From: Bacillota bacterium
Lineage (GTDB): Bacteria > Bacillota > Bacilli > Alicyclobacillales > SLC66
Direction: 5' to 3'
NCBI GenBank assembly: GCA_021821185.1
Contig: JAKACU010000001.1
Span: forward strand, 1-49,749
Length of the DNA stretch: 49,749 nt
The number at the start of each line of letters is the position of its first letter. The first letter of the stretch is position 1. This document shows, piece after piece, positions 37,111 through 44,211 of the stretch. A program made the translations under genes and the position numbers. The notes beneath the pieces are model-generated. The model was not told the origin of the DNA. It worked only from the letters and a program-made list of their open reading frames with translations, and made no database searches.

Positions 37111-37784
37111 GTGTAACCCACACCCCAGATGGTTCGGATATAAACATGATCAGGATCAAGGATACAAAGCTTATTTCGAATTTTCTTAATGTGTTCGGTA
37201 ACCGTCGATGAATCTCCCACGGCATCAATACCCCAGACGCGGTCGTAAATTTGCTCTTTGTCAAAGATTTGCGAAGGATTTACGGCTAATAACACGAGGA
37301 TATCAAACTCCCGGTGTGTAAACGGGATCTTTTCCTCATGAAATAATACAGCATGGGCCTGGGTATCAATCATCAATTTGCCATATACAAGTACTTGTTG
37401 TCTGCTGATAACGTGTGTTCGCTGTTCCCGCCGCAGATGGGCATGGATACGTGCCCGCAACTCTTTGAGACTAAACGGCTTAATGAGATAGTCATCACCG
37501 CCAACGGCAAGTCCCTTCAGACGGTCTGATTCGTTATCACGAGCGCTGAGAAAGATGATGGGACAAGACACCTTAGATCGAATTGCTTGACATACTTCAT
37601 ACCCATTTCTTTTAGGCATCATAACATCAAGCAAGATCAGATCCGGCGGTTGTGATTGTGCTTTGTTTACGGCGTCTTCGCCATCTGTCGCTGTATCGAC
37701 TAGATATCCTTCTCTTTGCAGTGCTTCCATGATCATTAAAACGATATCAGGCTCGTCATCGACGAGTAAGATGCGGGCACCCAT
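37092..37784 (-). CDS. OmpR/PhoB-family response regulator
   Basis: A 230-residue regulator. The receiver domain has acidic residues DDE (about 9-11), the phospho-acceptor Asp53 in LILLDVMMPKRNG, and the Lys switch in DDYLIKPFSLKEL. The C-terminal winged helix contains FTHREFDILVLLA and SSTVTEHIKKIRNKL, ending GVGYTWD. ATG 37784 follows GGAGGG with 6-nt spacing. It is located between the ABC permease and the kinase and probably controls this operon. Confidence 0.95.
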   Translation of the reverse strand: MGARILLVDDEPDIVLMIMEALQREGYLVDTATDGEDAVNKAQSQPPDLILLDVMMPKRNGYEVCQAIRSKVSCPIIFLSARDNESDRLKGLAVGGDDYLIKPFSLKELRARIHAHLRREQRTHVISRQQVLVYGKLMIDTQAHAVLFHEEKIPFTHREFDILVLLAVNPSQIFDKEQIYDRVWGIDAVGDSSTVTEHIKKIRNKLCILDPDHVYIRTIWGVGYTWDAVR

Positions 37785-37825
37785 GCTAAACCCTCCTGCA
37801 AATGATGACAATCTTGCCGTAGTTA

Positions 37826-38791
37826 TTAGGTCAAGGCAACATCGCGTTTTTTAAAGATGTACCATGATAAAGCGACCATGACGACAAAGTAGACCACAAG
37901 AGTCGTGATCGAAAAAGATAACGTCATTCCCTGAATCAGTGGACCATTAAAGAAGTATTGCGCTAAGTTTAGGTTAGCAAATAAGATGAACTTATCCCAA
38001 CTGTAACTTTGCAAGACTTCCACCAACGTGCTGCCGATAAAAAGCGACACAATGGAGATCGCAATCGCGATAGAACTGCTGCGAAAAATAGTGGAAATCA
38101 TGAAAGCGATGGTGACAGTCATCAACAACGACACACTATTGAACCCATAATTAGCAAACAGATACGCCACCATATTCATTTGGAGTACTTGTCCGCTCGC
38201 ATTGATATAGATATAAGGGGCATCTGCGCCGCTTAGTCCAAAAAGAATCGTTCCGACAATTAGTGATACTGCCAACGTAATGGCCATTAAGACGACCGAA
38301 AACAAAAGAGTGGAAACGTACTTCGATAATAAAATCTTGTTGCGTGTTTGTGGTCGAGTCAAAAGCAATTTGATCGTACCGCCGGAAAATTCTCCAGCAA
38401 CAATATCGCCAGCCACGATTGCGACAAAGACAGTCAATAGGGCACCGACAGCGCGTTGTTCAATCTCATTAGCAAAACTCCAAGCGGTGTATTGAGCGGG
38501 CGCTACGTTATGACTAATCTCGTACTCGTTTGTCTTCAATTGCACTTCAAGATAAGCTTTGCTTCTCCCTAACATGCCTAGATGATGTCCAGATGTCAAC
38601 TGCTGCGAGATTGCTTGGTCTTGTGCGACCAGGTTCTGCTTCCAGTTGGCTGTAATCGGTGACTCATGTGTCTTCATTAGCACACCGGTGAGAATAACAA
38701 TAGCTGCCATAATAAGAACAAGAATCCAAGTGCGTAATCGACGATAGAGTTTCATATTTTCATTGGCAAGCAGATTAAGCAATGGATTCAT
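37826..38791 (-). CDS. ABC-2 type permease, BcrB-like
   Basis: A 321-residue permease with one helix near the N-terminus (about 20-38), a long extracellular loop, and five helices toward the C-terminus. The block GDIVAGEFSGGTIKLLLTRPQTRNKILLSKY is typical of ABC-2 permeases (GEF..GT...L..P..R). It overlaps the ATPase stop by 17 nt and has AGGAGATG upstream. With the ATPase it resembles bacitracin/lantibiotic resistance exporters. Confidence 0.88.
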   Translation of the reverse strand: MNPLLNLLANENMKLYRRLRTWILVLIMAAIVILTGVLMKTHESPITANWKQNLVAQDQAISQQLTSGHHLGMLGRSKAYLEVQLKTNEYEISHNVAPAQYTAWSFANEIEQRAVGALLTVFVAIVAGDIVAGEFSGGTIKLLLTRPQTRNKILLSKYVSTLLFSVVLMAITLAVSLIVGTILFGLSGADAPYIYINASGQVLQMNMVAYLFANYGFNSVSLLMTVTIAFMISTIFRSSSIAIAISIVSLFIGSTLVEVLQSYSWDKFILFANLNLAQYFFNGPLIQGMTLSFSITTLVVYFVVMVALSWYIFKKRDVALT

Positions 38792-39719
38792 CTCCTGTCA
38801 TCTCAAGAAAGGTATCTTCCAGTGTCTTGCGTTGTGTTGATGCTTCGTAAATTCGAATCTTGTTGTCGACAAGCACTTTGATCGCATCGGCAACTTGATC
38901 GCGATTAACTATGATACTTAGCTTCTGGTCATCATCGGTGCTAAGGGTCGCGTCTATTTGCAATGTGCGCGACAACAATTCCTTAGCGTCAGTTGCGTTG
39001 TTGACGGTAAATGTGGTGGTTTGTACGCCATTTTCCGAAGCAACCATATCTCCAATTCGTTCCACTTGGATGAGTTTGCCATGAGAAATAACAGCCACGC
39101 GGTCACACATGAGTTCCATTTCCGAAAGCAAATGACTGGAAACGATGACGGCCATGCCTTCCTCTTTTGCCAAGTGACGCAAATGATCACGCAATTCGCG
39201 AATGCCTGCTGGATCTAGACCGTTCGTAGGTTCGTCAAGAATGAGAATGGATGGCTTGTGTACCAGCGCTTGTGCCAAGCCAAGTCGTTGGCGCATCCCT
39301 AAAGAATAAGTCTTTACCTTATCATGAATTCGATCCTCAAGTCCGACTAGGGAAACAACCTCTTCGATTCGCTTACGATCGATAGGGTGCTGTCCCATGC
39401 GGGCCATATGCAGGAGATTTTGATACCCTGTAAGATATTTGTAAAGCTCCGGATTCTCAACTATACAGCCTATGTTCGTCATGGCTTTCACAAAGTTTTT
39501 TTGCACATCGAGTCCGTGAATAAGTACTTGACCTTCAGAGATTGCAATCAAGCCCACAATCATGCGTATCGTGGTGGTTTTTCCGGCGCCGTTTGGGCCA
39601 AGAAAACCAAATACTTCTCCTCTGGGAATATCAAAAGACAAATGATCCACAATGGTCTTTTGGCCAACGCGCTTCGTTAGATTTTTTAACTGTACAGCAG
39701 GTTGCTCTTGTGCAGACAT
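38775..39719 (-). CDS. ABC transporter ATP-binding protein, BcrA-like
   Basis: A 314-residue ATPase with Walker A GPNGAGKTTTIRM, signature YSLGMRQRLGLAQAL, Walker B ILILDEPTNGLDP and H-loop SSHLLSEM, followed by the C-terminal extension of about 90 residues found in BcrA-type drug exporters. ATG 39719 is preceded by AAGGAGG. First gene of the exporter-regulator-kinase operon. Substrate is unknown; peptide antibiotics are likely from family precedent. Confidence 0.92.
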   Translation of the reverse strand: MSAQEQPAVQLKNLTKRVGQKTIVDHLSFDIPRGEVFGFLGPNGAGKTTTIRMIVGLIAISEGQVLIHGLDVQKNFVKAMTNIGCIVENPELYKYLTGYQNLLHMARMGQHPIDRKRIEEVVSLVGLEDRIHDKVKTYSLGMRQRLGLAQALVHKPSILILDEPTNGLDPAGIRELRDHLRHLAKEEGMAVIVSSHLLSEMELMCDRVAVISHGKLIQVERIGDMVASENGVQTTTFTVNNATDAKELLSRTLQIDATLSTDDDQKLSIIVNRDQVADAIKVLVDNKIRIYEASTQRKTLEDTFLEMTGDESIA

Positions 39720-39746
39720 AAAAATCCTCCTTCGAAATTTTCTATG

Positions 39747-39767
39747 ATGATTGTATAGGGCAATCAT
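39747..39767. promoter_or_regulatory. Inverted repeat at the BcrAB-type operon promoter
   Basis: ATGATTG (39747-39753) and CAATCAT (39761-39767) form a perfect 7-bp inverted repeat 28 bp before the ATPase start. On the minus strand the centre reads CCCTATACAAT, with a TACAAT-like -10, so a regulator bound here would cover the promoter. Confidence 0.5.
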
Positions 39768-39822
39768 AAAGAAACTATAAAGTTTGCTACGATTCCAGGT
39801 GTATGGCCAAGCGGGAGGGCTT

Positions 39823-39888
39823 ATGGATCAAGTCGAGGTTCTTATAGCACGGATGCCATGGTCGATACCTGAAATGGGGAAAATATAA
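39823..39888 (+). CDS. Possible 21-aa micro-protein
   Basis: A short frame from ATG 39823 to TAA 39888, with GGGAGGG (39813-39819) just before it. The peptide starts MDQVEVLIARMPWSIPE and has mixed hydrophobic and acidic residues; no family is recognised. It lies divergently from the ABC exporter and is followed at once by a hairpin. Possible upstream hexamers are TTGTAT and TATAAA with a long 19-nt spacer. The binding site is close to the start codon, and the hairpin may belong to the rhodanese gene, so this is only a candidate. Confidence 0.3.
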   Translation: MDQVEVLIARMPWSIPEMGKI

Positions 39889-39921
39889 GAGGACTTGCAG
39901 GGTGAATGGCAAGTCCTCTTT
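39888..39921. terminator. Terminator after the rhodanese gene (possibly bidirectional)
   Basis: AGAGGACTTGC (39888-39898) pairs perfectly with GCAAGTCCTCT (39909-39919). The minus-strand tail is TATATTTT and the plus-strand tail TTTG. It ends the minus-strand rhodanese gene and may also end a transcript of the 21-codon frame. Confidence 0.8.
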
Positions 39922-39926
39922 GTGCT

Positions 39927-40307
39927 TTACTTTGCTACTTTGCCTCTCCAACTCATCATACCGCCTCGTACATTGACGATCTTCGTATAGCCTAAGCGTT
40001 TGAGGGTCCGTGCCGCCATCATACTACGTGATCCGCTGTGGCACATCACGATAATCTCTTTGTCTTTGGATAATTCATTGCTTCTTTGTGAAATTTGGCC
40101 AACTGGTATGTTTTTCATACCAGGCACATGGCCACCTTTAAATTCATGTGGTTCTCTCACGTCAATGAACAAGCGACCTTGTTTTTCTTCTAAAAGTGTA
40201 CCTAATTCTTGCGCACTGATACTTGTAATTCCCTTTGCCCCGCGTTTTTGCATAAAAAGAAAAATCACCGCAACCACAATGATAATCCATAAAACATTGA
40301 GCATCAT
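39927..40307 (-). CDS. Membrane-anchored rhodanese-like sulfurtransferase
   Basis: A 126-residue protein: one N-terminal helix (about residues 3-19), then a single rhodanese domain with FIDVREPHEFKGGHVPGMKNIP and the active-site loop CHSGSRS, with catalytic Cys89. Such proteins accept sulfane sulfur as a persulfide. ATG 40307 is 5 nt after AAGGAG (ATG 40304 is also possible); an earlier GTG overlaps the binding site. A strong palindrome covers its promoter, as expected for a sulfide- or persulfide-responsive gene. Confidence 0.88.
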   Translation of the reverse strand: MMLNVLWIIIVVAVIFLFMQKRGAKGITSISAQELGTLLEEKQGRLFIDVREPHEFKGGHVPGMKNIPVGQISQRSNELSKDKEIIVMCHSGSRSMMAARTLKRLGYTKIVNVRGGMMSWRGKVAK

Positions 40308-40341
40308 CTTCACTCCTTGTCTATTCGCTGATCCTGAATCG

Positions 40342-40369
40342 ATTATATACCCTATATGGTATATAACAA
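40342..40369 (-). promoter_or_regulatory. Rhodanese promoter with CsoR/CstR-like palindromic operator
   Basis: Minus-strand TTGTTA (40364-40369), 16 nt, TATAAT (40342-40347). The palindrome TTATATACC-CTATAT-GGTATATAA (40343-40366) covers the spacer and both hexamers. ATACC...GGTAT arms resemble operators of CsoR-family persulfide sensors such as CstR, which often control rhodaneses. The G/C tract is shorter than in typical sites, and no csoR/cstR gene is in the window. Confidence 0.6.
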
Positions 40370-40443
40370 ATGGTTAGTGCAGGGATTTCAAGAAGTTTGT
40401 CGAATAAAAGACTATCAAAGACTATAGTTTATGGAGCGAAGGT

Positions 40444-41613
40444 ATGAAACGAACGAAGTTCACAGTTTGGATAGCAGTGGCTGCTGTTGCTTTTTCGTCA
40501 GTTTCCTGGCAAGCTTCAGCGAAGTCTTTACAACAAGAAAAGCAATTAGTTGCCTATCTCCAGCAGGAATCGATCAAAACCACACAAGATATCGCTATTA
40601 AAAAGGCAAAATCAGTTTCTCTTCAATCCCGACTTTTGCAAAGTGAGCAATCGTTACAGACTTTACGACAAGCGATGCGATCCAACCTGACTCAGACGCG
40701 CACGGCTTTACAGTCCGTACATACTGTCGAGCGGCAGATTACAGCCAATGAAAAGCAACTTGAAACAGCTAAAAGGCATTTGCAAGAACAGATGAAAGTG
40801 ATTTATGAAAGTGGCGGTCAATCGGAATTATCTGTTCTTATGCAGGCGCGCAGTTGGAGTGATTTTGTTGGACGTGTGTATATGCTCGTCACGATCGCGA
40901 AGGCCGATCATCAATTAAGCGAACAGATCAGTGCTTTGCGTTCATCCTTATTAGCCAAAAAACATTCTGTCATTGTGCTGTACCGCGGATTGGTGCACAG
41001 GCATGCAGAGTATGTGGTCTTGCGGCAAGCCGATGTGGTGGTACAGGAACAACAGCAACTGCAATTGCATGACCTCGCCTTACATTTACAAGCAGATAGT
41101 GCCAAACAGGGCATGCTTGAAAGTCAGATTCATTTGACCAATCAGCAGATTAGCCAAATTGAAGCAGAGACGCAGCAAGCAGAAACGCTGGTAAAAGACC
41201 CCACATATATCGCGATGGAACAAAAATCAATGCAATCAGTCAGTGGTACGTCGCTGATTAAGTATGCTGAAATATTTTTGGGGACTCCTTACGTCTGGGG
41301 CGGAACTGCACCATCTGGTTTTGATTGTTCCGGCTTTACGCAATATGTGTTTGAACATTTCGGCATCAATCTATCAAGGACTTCAGAAGAGCAATTTGCA
41401 GAGGGTATTTCTGTTCCGTCTAACCAATTATCGATGGGTGATCTGGTATTTTTTAGTACATATGGACCAGGTGCCACGCATGTTGGAATTTATATTGGCA
41501 ATGGGACGATGATTGACGCGCAAGACAATGGGGTAAGTATTGATCACGTGTTTGGGTATTATTGGGGTGTACGGTATATCGGGGCTAGGCAAATTGTGCA
41601 TACGACACCGTAA
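40444..41613 (+). CDS. Secreted NlpC/P60 peptidoglycan endopeptidase with coiled coil
   Basis: A 389-residue secreted protein. The signal peptide covers about residues 1-26 (ending WQASA-K). Residues about 27-250 are a long Gln/Leu-rich coiled coil, like the regulatory coils of PcsB/CwlO-type hydrolases. The NlpC/P60 domain (about 270-389) has PYVWGG, catalytic Cys295 in DCSGF and His346 in THVGIYIG. It would cut cell-wall peptides during growth, by family precedent. ATG 40444 has GGAG 7 nt upstream. Confidence 0.92.
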   Translation: MKRTKFTVWIAVAAVAFSSVSWQASAKSLQQEKQLVAYLQQESIKTTQDIAIKKAKSVSLQSRLLQSEQSLQTLRQAMRSNLTQTRTALQSVHTVERQITANEKQLETAKRHLQEQMKVIYESGGQSELSVLMQARSWSDFVGRVYMLVTIAKADHQLSEQISALRSSLLAKKHSVIVLYRGLVHRHAEYVVLRQADVVVQEQQQLQLHDLALHLQADSAKQGMLESQIHLTNQQISQIEAETQQAETLVKDPTYIAMEQKSMQSVSGTSLIKYAEIFLGTPYVWGGTAPSGFDCSGFTQYVFEHFGINLSRTSEEQFAEGISVPSNQLSMGDLVFFSTYGPGATHVGIYIGNGTMIDAQDNGVSIDHVFGYYWGVRYIGARQIVHTTP

Positions 41614-41621
41614 GAAAAGAA

Positions 41622-41647
41622 TCCTGGCAAGGTCCCCCTTGCCAGGA
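41622..41647. terminator. Hairpin between NlpC/P60 gene and ferredoxin gene
   Basis: TCCTGGCAAGG (41622-41632) pairs perfectly with CCTTGCCAGGA (41637-41647). The minus-strand side is followed by TTCTTTTC, so it best terminates the ferredoxin transcript; on the plus strand there is no T run. Confidence 0.75.
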
Positions 41648-41662
41648 AACCGAAAAGGGCTG

Positions 41663-41899
41663 TTAACTCTTAAAGAAGTCACGGTTTTTCGTGATCCATT
41701 CCTTTTCGTTGTCTGGCACAAAATCTTCTTGGAAGATTGCAGATACCGGACACACGGCTTCACAAGCACCACAATCAATGCAAGTGTCTGGATCGATCAG
41801 ATACGTTTCGCCTGCATCATGAATCGCATCCACAGGACAAGCTTCCACGCAATCTGCCGCTTTTTCCCCGATGCACGGAGAGGTAATCACAAATGCCAT
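41663..41899 (-). CDS. fdxA: Ferredoxin, 7Fe or 8Fe type
   Basis: A 78-residue electron carrier. Cys9, Cys17 and Cys21 (CIGEKAADCVEACPVDAI) with Cys40, Cys43, Cys46 and Cys50 (CIDCGACEAVCPVSAI) give one [4Fe-4S] cluster and a [3Fe-4S] or second [4Fe-4S] cluster, as in FdxA-type ferredoxins. ATG 41899 follows GGAGGGAG. It lies 86 nt after the MFS gene on the same strand; whether they share a transcript is unclear. Confidence 0.92.
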   Translation of the reverse strand: MAFVITSPCIGEKAADCVEACPVDAIHDAGETYLIDPDTCIDCGACEAVCPVSAIFQEDFVPDNEKEWITKNRDFFKS

Positions 41900-41985
41900 G
41901 GGAATCTCCCTCCTTACTGCGGTCCAAACCCGCAATCAAAGGATACACCATCTCGGCCCATGTATGTATGGCAATGATCACACCA

Positions 41986-43176
41986 TCAGGCTCTTTGTGG
42001 TTGTTCCTGCACATCCAGACGGCGATTAAAAAAGATCATCACGGCGTTAGCCAGTAATACAGCCATCGTGACATAAAATACGGATCGAATATCAAAAGCA
42101 GCGGCGACGCTGCTACCAATCAGCGGACCAATAAGGTTGCCTAAAAACACCGATGACGAATTGAGGCCAAATGCGGTAGCCTGCAAGTTTTTTGGAGCTA
42201 ACTTTTTCACAAGAACGTTGAGTGAAGGGATCATACCACCAATAAATAGACCAAGTAAAAATCGGCCAATTAATAAGACGGTAAGATTATGGGCTATGGC
42301 CTGTGGAATATAGGTAATCATCGCCGCGATCAACGCGATAATCAACACTTTGCGTTGTCCCACCTTGTCACCAAGTCGGCCAAGCGTAGGAGCACCAATC
42401 AGATTGGCTACACCGGTAATGGCAACTACAAGTCCGGCGACAAGAGCGATATGATTGCCCGTGTAAATCGTTTTTGCGTAAATGGTGACGATCGGTTCAA
42501 TGCTCATCATACCCACTTGAATAAAGGTTGATGCGATGAAAACGGATAATAAAGGTTTTAACTGTTTTAGCTGGTTCAGCTGATTTTGTTTTTCTTTTTT
42601 AATTTTAACGGGATTTTCGTGAACCATAATGAGAACAATAAAGCTCGCTATACAAAGTAATAAACCTGTGAGATAAAAAACCCCTTGAAATCCAAATGCC
42701 TCAGCCAATGCTCCTCCGGCAAGTGGACCAATTAAGTTGCCGGCAATAGCGCCCGTTTGAAGCGTTCCAAGCGCGCGACCTGTATGTTCATTTGGCGTTA
42801 TGGATGCTTGCAGTGATACTGCCATCGAAATAAATCCGGAAAAGATACCATTGACCATACGAAGTAAAAGCAGTTGCCACGGTGCAGTTACCAACCCCAT
42901 GAGGGCTGTGACGACGCCCATACCAAAGCCTGCGCGCAAGAGCATGATCTTGCGTCCATGTCGATCGGCAAAAGCGCCCCAGATAGGTTGAAAGACAACA
43001 GAAGTAACAAATTGTGCAGAAAAGACCCATCCCGACCAACGCTCCACATCAGGTAAGTGATGAATCCCGAGAGTTTGTATGTATAACGGTAAAAAGGGGA
43101 TGACGAGACTCATGCCTGCGGTTACCGCAAAATTGGCAGCCCATAAAATCCATAGCGTACGTTTCCAATTGTTCAT
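41986..43176 (-). CDS. MFS drug efflux transporter (DHA1-like)
   Basis: A 396-residue 12-helix major facilitator. The loop 2-3 motif GAFADRHGRKIMLL matches motif A and is repeated in the second half as LGRLGDKVGQRKVLI. The motif C-like segment GAIAGNLIGPLAGGALAEAFG in helix 5 marks drug:H+ antiporters. The central loop is Lys/Gln-rich (about 190-205). ATG 43176 has GGTGGG upstream; GTG 43191 is an in-frame alternative. A TATAAT box on the minus strand near 43225 with TTGTGC 16 nt before may be its promoter. Confidence 0.88.
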   Translation of the reverse strand: MNNWKRTLWILWAANFAVTAGMSLVIPFLPLYIQTLGIHHLPDVERWSGWVFSAQFVTSVVFQPIWGAFADRHGRKIMLLRAGFGMGVVTALMGLVTAPWQLLLLRMVNGIFSGFISMAVSLQASITPNEHTGRALGTLQTGAIAGNLIGPLAGGALAEAFGFQGVFYLTGLLLCIASFIVLIMVHENPVKIKKEKQNQLNQLKQLKPLLSVFIASTFIQVGMMSIEPIVTIYAKTIYTGNHIALVAGLVVAITGVANLIGAPTLGRLGDKVGQRKVLIIALIAAMITYIPQAIAHNLTVLLIGRFLLGLFIGGMIPSLNVLVKKLAPKNLQATAFGLNSSSVFLGNLIGPLIGSSVAAAFDIRSVFYVTMAVLLANAVMIFFNRRLDVQEQPQRA

Positions 43177-43237
43177 GAGTTTGCAACCCACCAGCTTTCA
43201 AAATAACTAACCGCCTAAGGGTATATTATATAGCAAG

Positions 43238-43272
43238 AAAAAAACTGCACAACGTAAGATGCGCTGTGCAGT
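43238..43272 (-). terminator. Terminator of the YjcZ-like gene pair
   Basis: Minus-strand CTGCACA (43265-43271) pairs with TGTGCAG (43245-43251), followed by TTTTTTTC. It closes the two micro-protein genes and sits over the possible MFS -35. Confidence 0.8.
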
Positions 43273-43282
43273 TACTGCACTC

Positions 43283-43408
43283 TTAGACAGTTGGGACTGT
43301 TTTGCAGACTTGCGTGTAAGTCGGGACAAACAAGAAGAACAAGACGAAGATGATCAGGAATACAACAGCCCAGCGGGTGTAGCCTCCAAAAACGCCACCG
43401 TCATACAT
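43283..43408 (-). CDS. YjcZ-like micro membrane protein 1 (41 aa)
   Basis: A 41-codon frame from ATG 43408 to TAA 43283, with AAGGGTGA 6 nt upstream. The sequence MYDGGVFGGYTRWAVVFLII is followed by a Phe/Leu-rich hydrophobic run and a short tail containing a cysteine. A glycine-rich start plus one membrane helix is the pattern of the tiny YjcZ-family proteins of spore formers. The next upstream gene is a paralogue sharing GGYTRWAVVFLIIFVLFFL. Function unknown; a sporulation role is an inference from the family. Confidence 0.75.
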   Translation of the reverse strand: MYDGGVFGGYTRWAVVFLIIFVLFFLFVPTYTQVCKTVPTV

Positions 43409-43444
43409 GCACAATCACCCTTTCCTTAACTCTAGCCTCATGAA

Positions 43445-43555
43445 TTAGCAAGCTGCGCCTGTTCCGTAGCCATAGCCAGGAACGAGCAAGAAGAACAGCA
43501 CGAAGATGATCAGAAATACTACAGCCCAGCGGGTATATCCTCCAAATGTTCCCAT
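43445..43555 (-). CDS. YjcZ-like micro membrane protein 2 (36 aa)
   Basis: A 36-codon frame from ATG 43555 to TAA 43445 behind GGAGGGG. It starts MGTFGGYTRWAVVFLIIFVL, then continues hydrophobic and ends with VPGYGYGTGAAC. The shared core with the neighbouring gene shows a tandem duplication with divergent tails; the Gly/Tyr tail here resembles the GYGYG segments of YjcZ proteins. Probably one transcript with protein 1 (36 nt apart), ending at the terminator near 43238. Confidence 0.78.
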   Translation of the reverse strand: MGTFGGYTRWAVVFLIIFVLFFLLVPGYGYGTGAAC

Positions 43556-43696
43556 TAGAGCCCCTCCTCTCCTGCGGATATTACAGGCTATGATCGCTGT
43601 GCGAAGCGTTGTAGGGCATTAGCCCGGAAGAGGATGCCCAAATACATACTATTGATTTTTACTAAGTATCGAATTACGATAACGTTACGTACATAG

Positions 43697-43715
43697 ACTG
43701 ACTGGTCAGTATAAT
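43697..43715 (+). promoter_or_regulatory. TetR-type operator over the promoter of the YhgE locus
   Basis: ACTGAC-TG-GTCAGT (43697-43710) is a perfect palindrome of the kind bound by many TetR-family repressors, and it abuts TATAAT (43710-43715). There is no strong -35 at 17 nt. No tetR gene is in the window. YhgE genes elsewhere are often next to a TetR regulator (YhgD in B. subtilis). Confidence 0.65.
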
Positions 43716-43745
43716 TCGAATAAGAGATATCTAGGGGGGCTATCG

Positions 43746-44211
43746 ATGCGCATAAATTATCGGGATGTTACTTTGCAAGACGGACGCACGATGATCATCG
43801 AACATTTCCAACAAGTGATCGAACCAGAGTCCATGACGGGGTTTTATGGTTCACACGACAGTGCTAAAACAGCACTAATGCTTGCCGCAGCCGGGTTGTT
43901 TAAAATCGCGTCAGGAACGATCACGTTGGTAGACATAGCGGTCAACACATTGCCCAAACAAGCACGAAAGGTGATTGGGCTTGCGGCAAGAACGACGCTT
44001 AACGACGGAGGAAACTGACGACATCATGGACAGTTTGCTTGCGTTAAAACAAGAGGGAAAAACGGTGTTGATCACAACGTGCCGCCGTGAACTACTTACG
44101 CGCTGTGATCGTTTTATTACGATTCCTTACAAAAATCAGGGGGTGACTCAGCATGAATCCATGGCAACTAACCTATCTGGAACTCAAACGATTAGCGCAG
44201 GATCGATTTAA
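43746..44211 (+). pseudogene. Degraded ABC transporter ATPase before yhgE
   Basis: The first frame (43746-44018, 90 aa, behind GGGGGG) resembles the start of an ABC ATPase, but Walker A is GSHDSAKTA rather than GxxxxGKS/T, and it ends soon after a Q-loop-like VIGLA. A second frame (43975-44211) continues with the end of such a domain: MDSLLALKQEGKTVLITT, where the H-loop His is replaced (TTCRRELL), then CDRFITI. The signature motif, Walker B and D-loop (about 70-90 residues) are missing and the halves are in different frames, so no active ATPase can be made. It occupies the place where a partner ATPase of YhgE would be expected. Confidence 0.75.

Noticed and set aside
39751..39781. MerR-type promoter with 19-bp spacer (TTGTAT/TATAAA) for the 21-codon frame
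   Set aside because: The inverted repeat overlaps the -35 rather than lying in the spacer, and the hexamers are weak; kept only as a remark.
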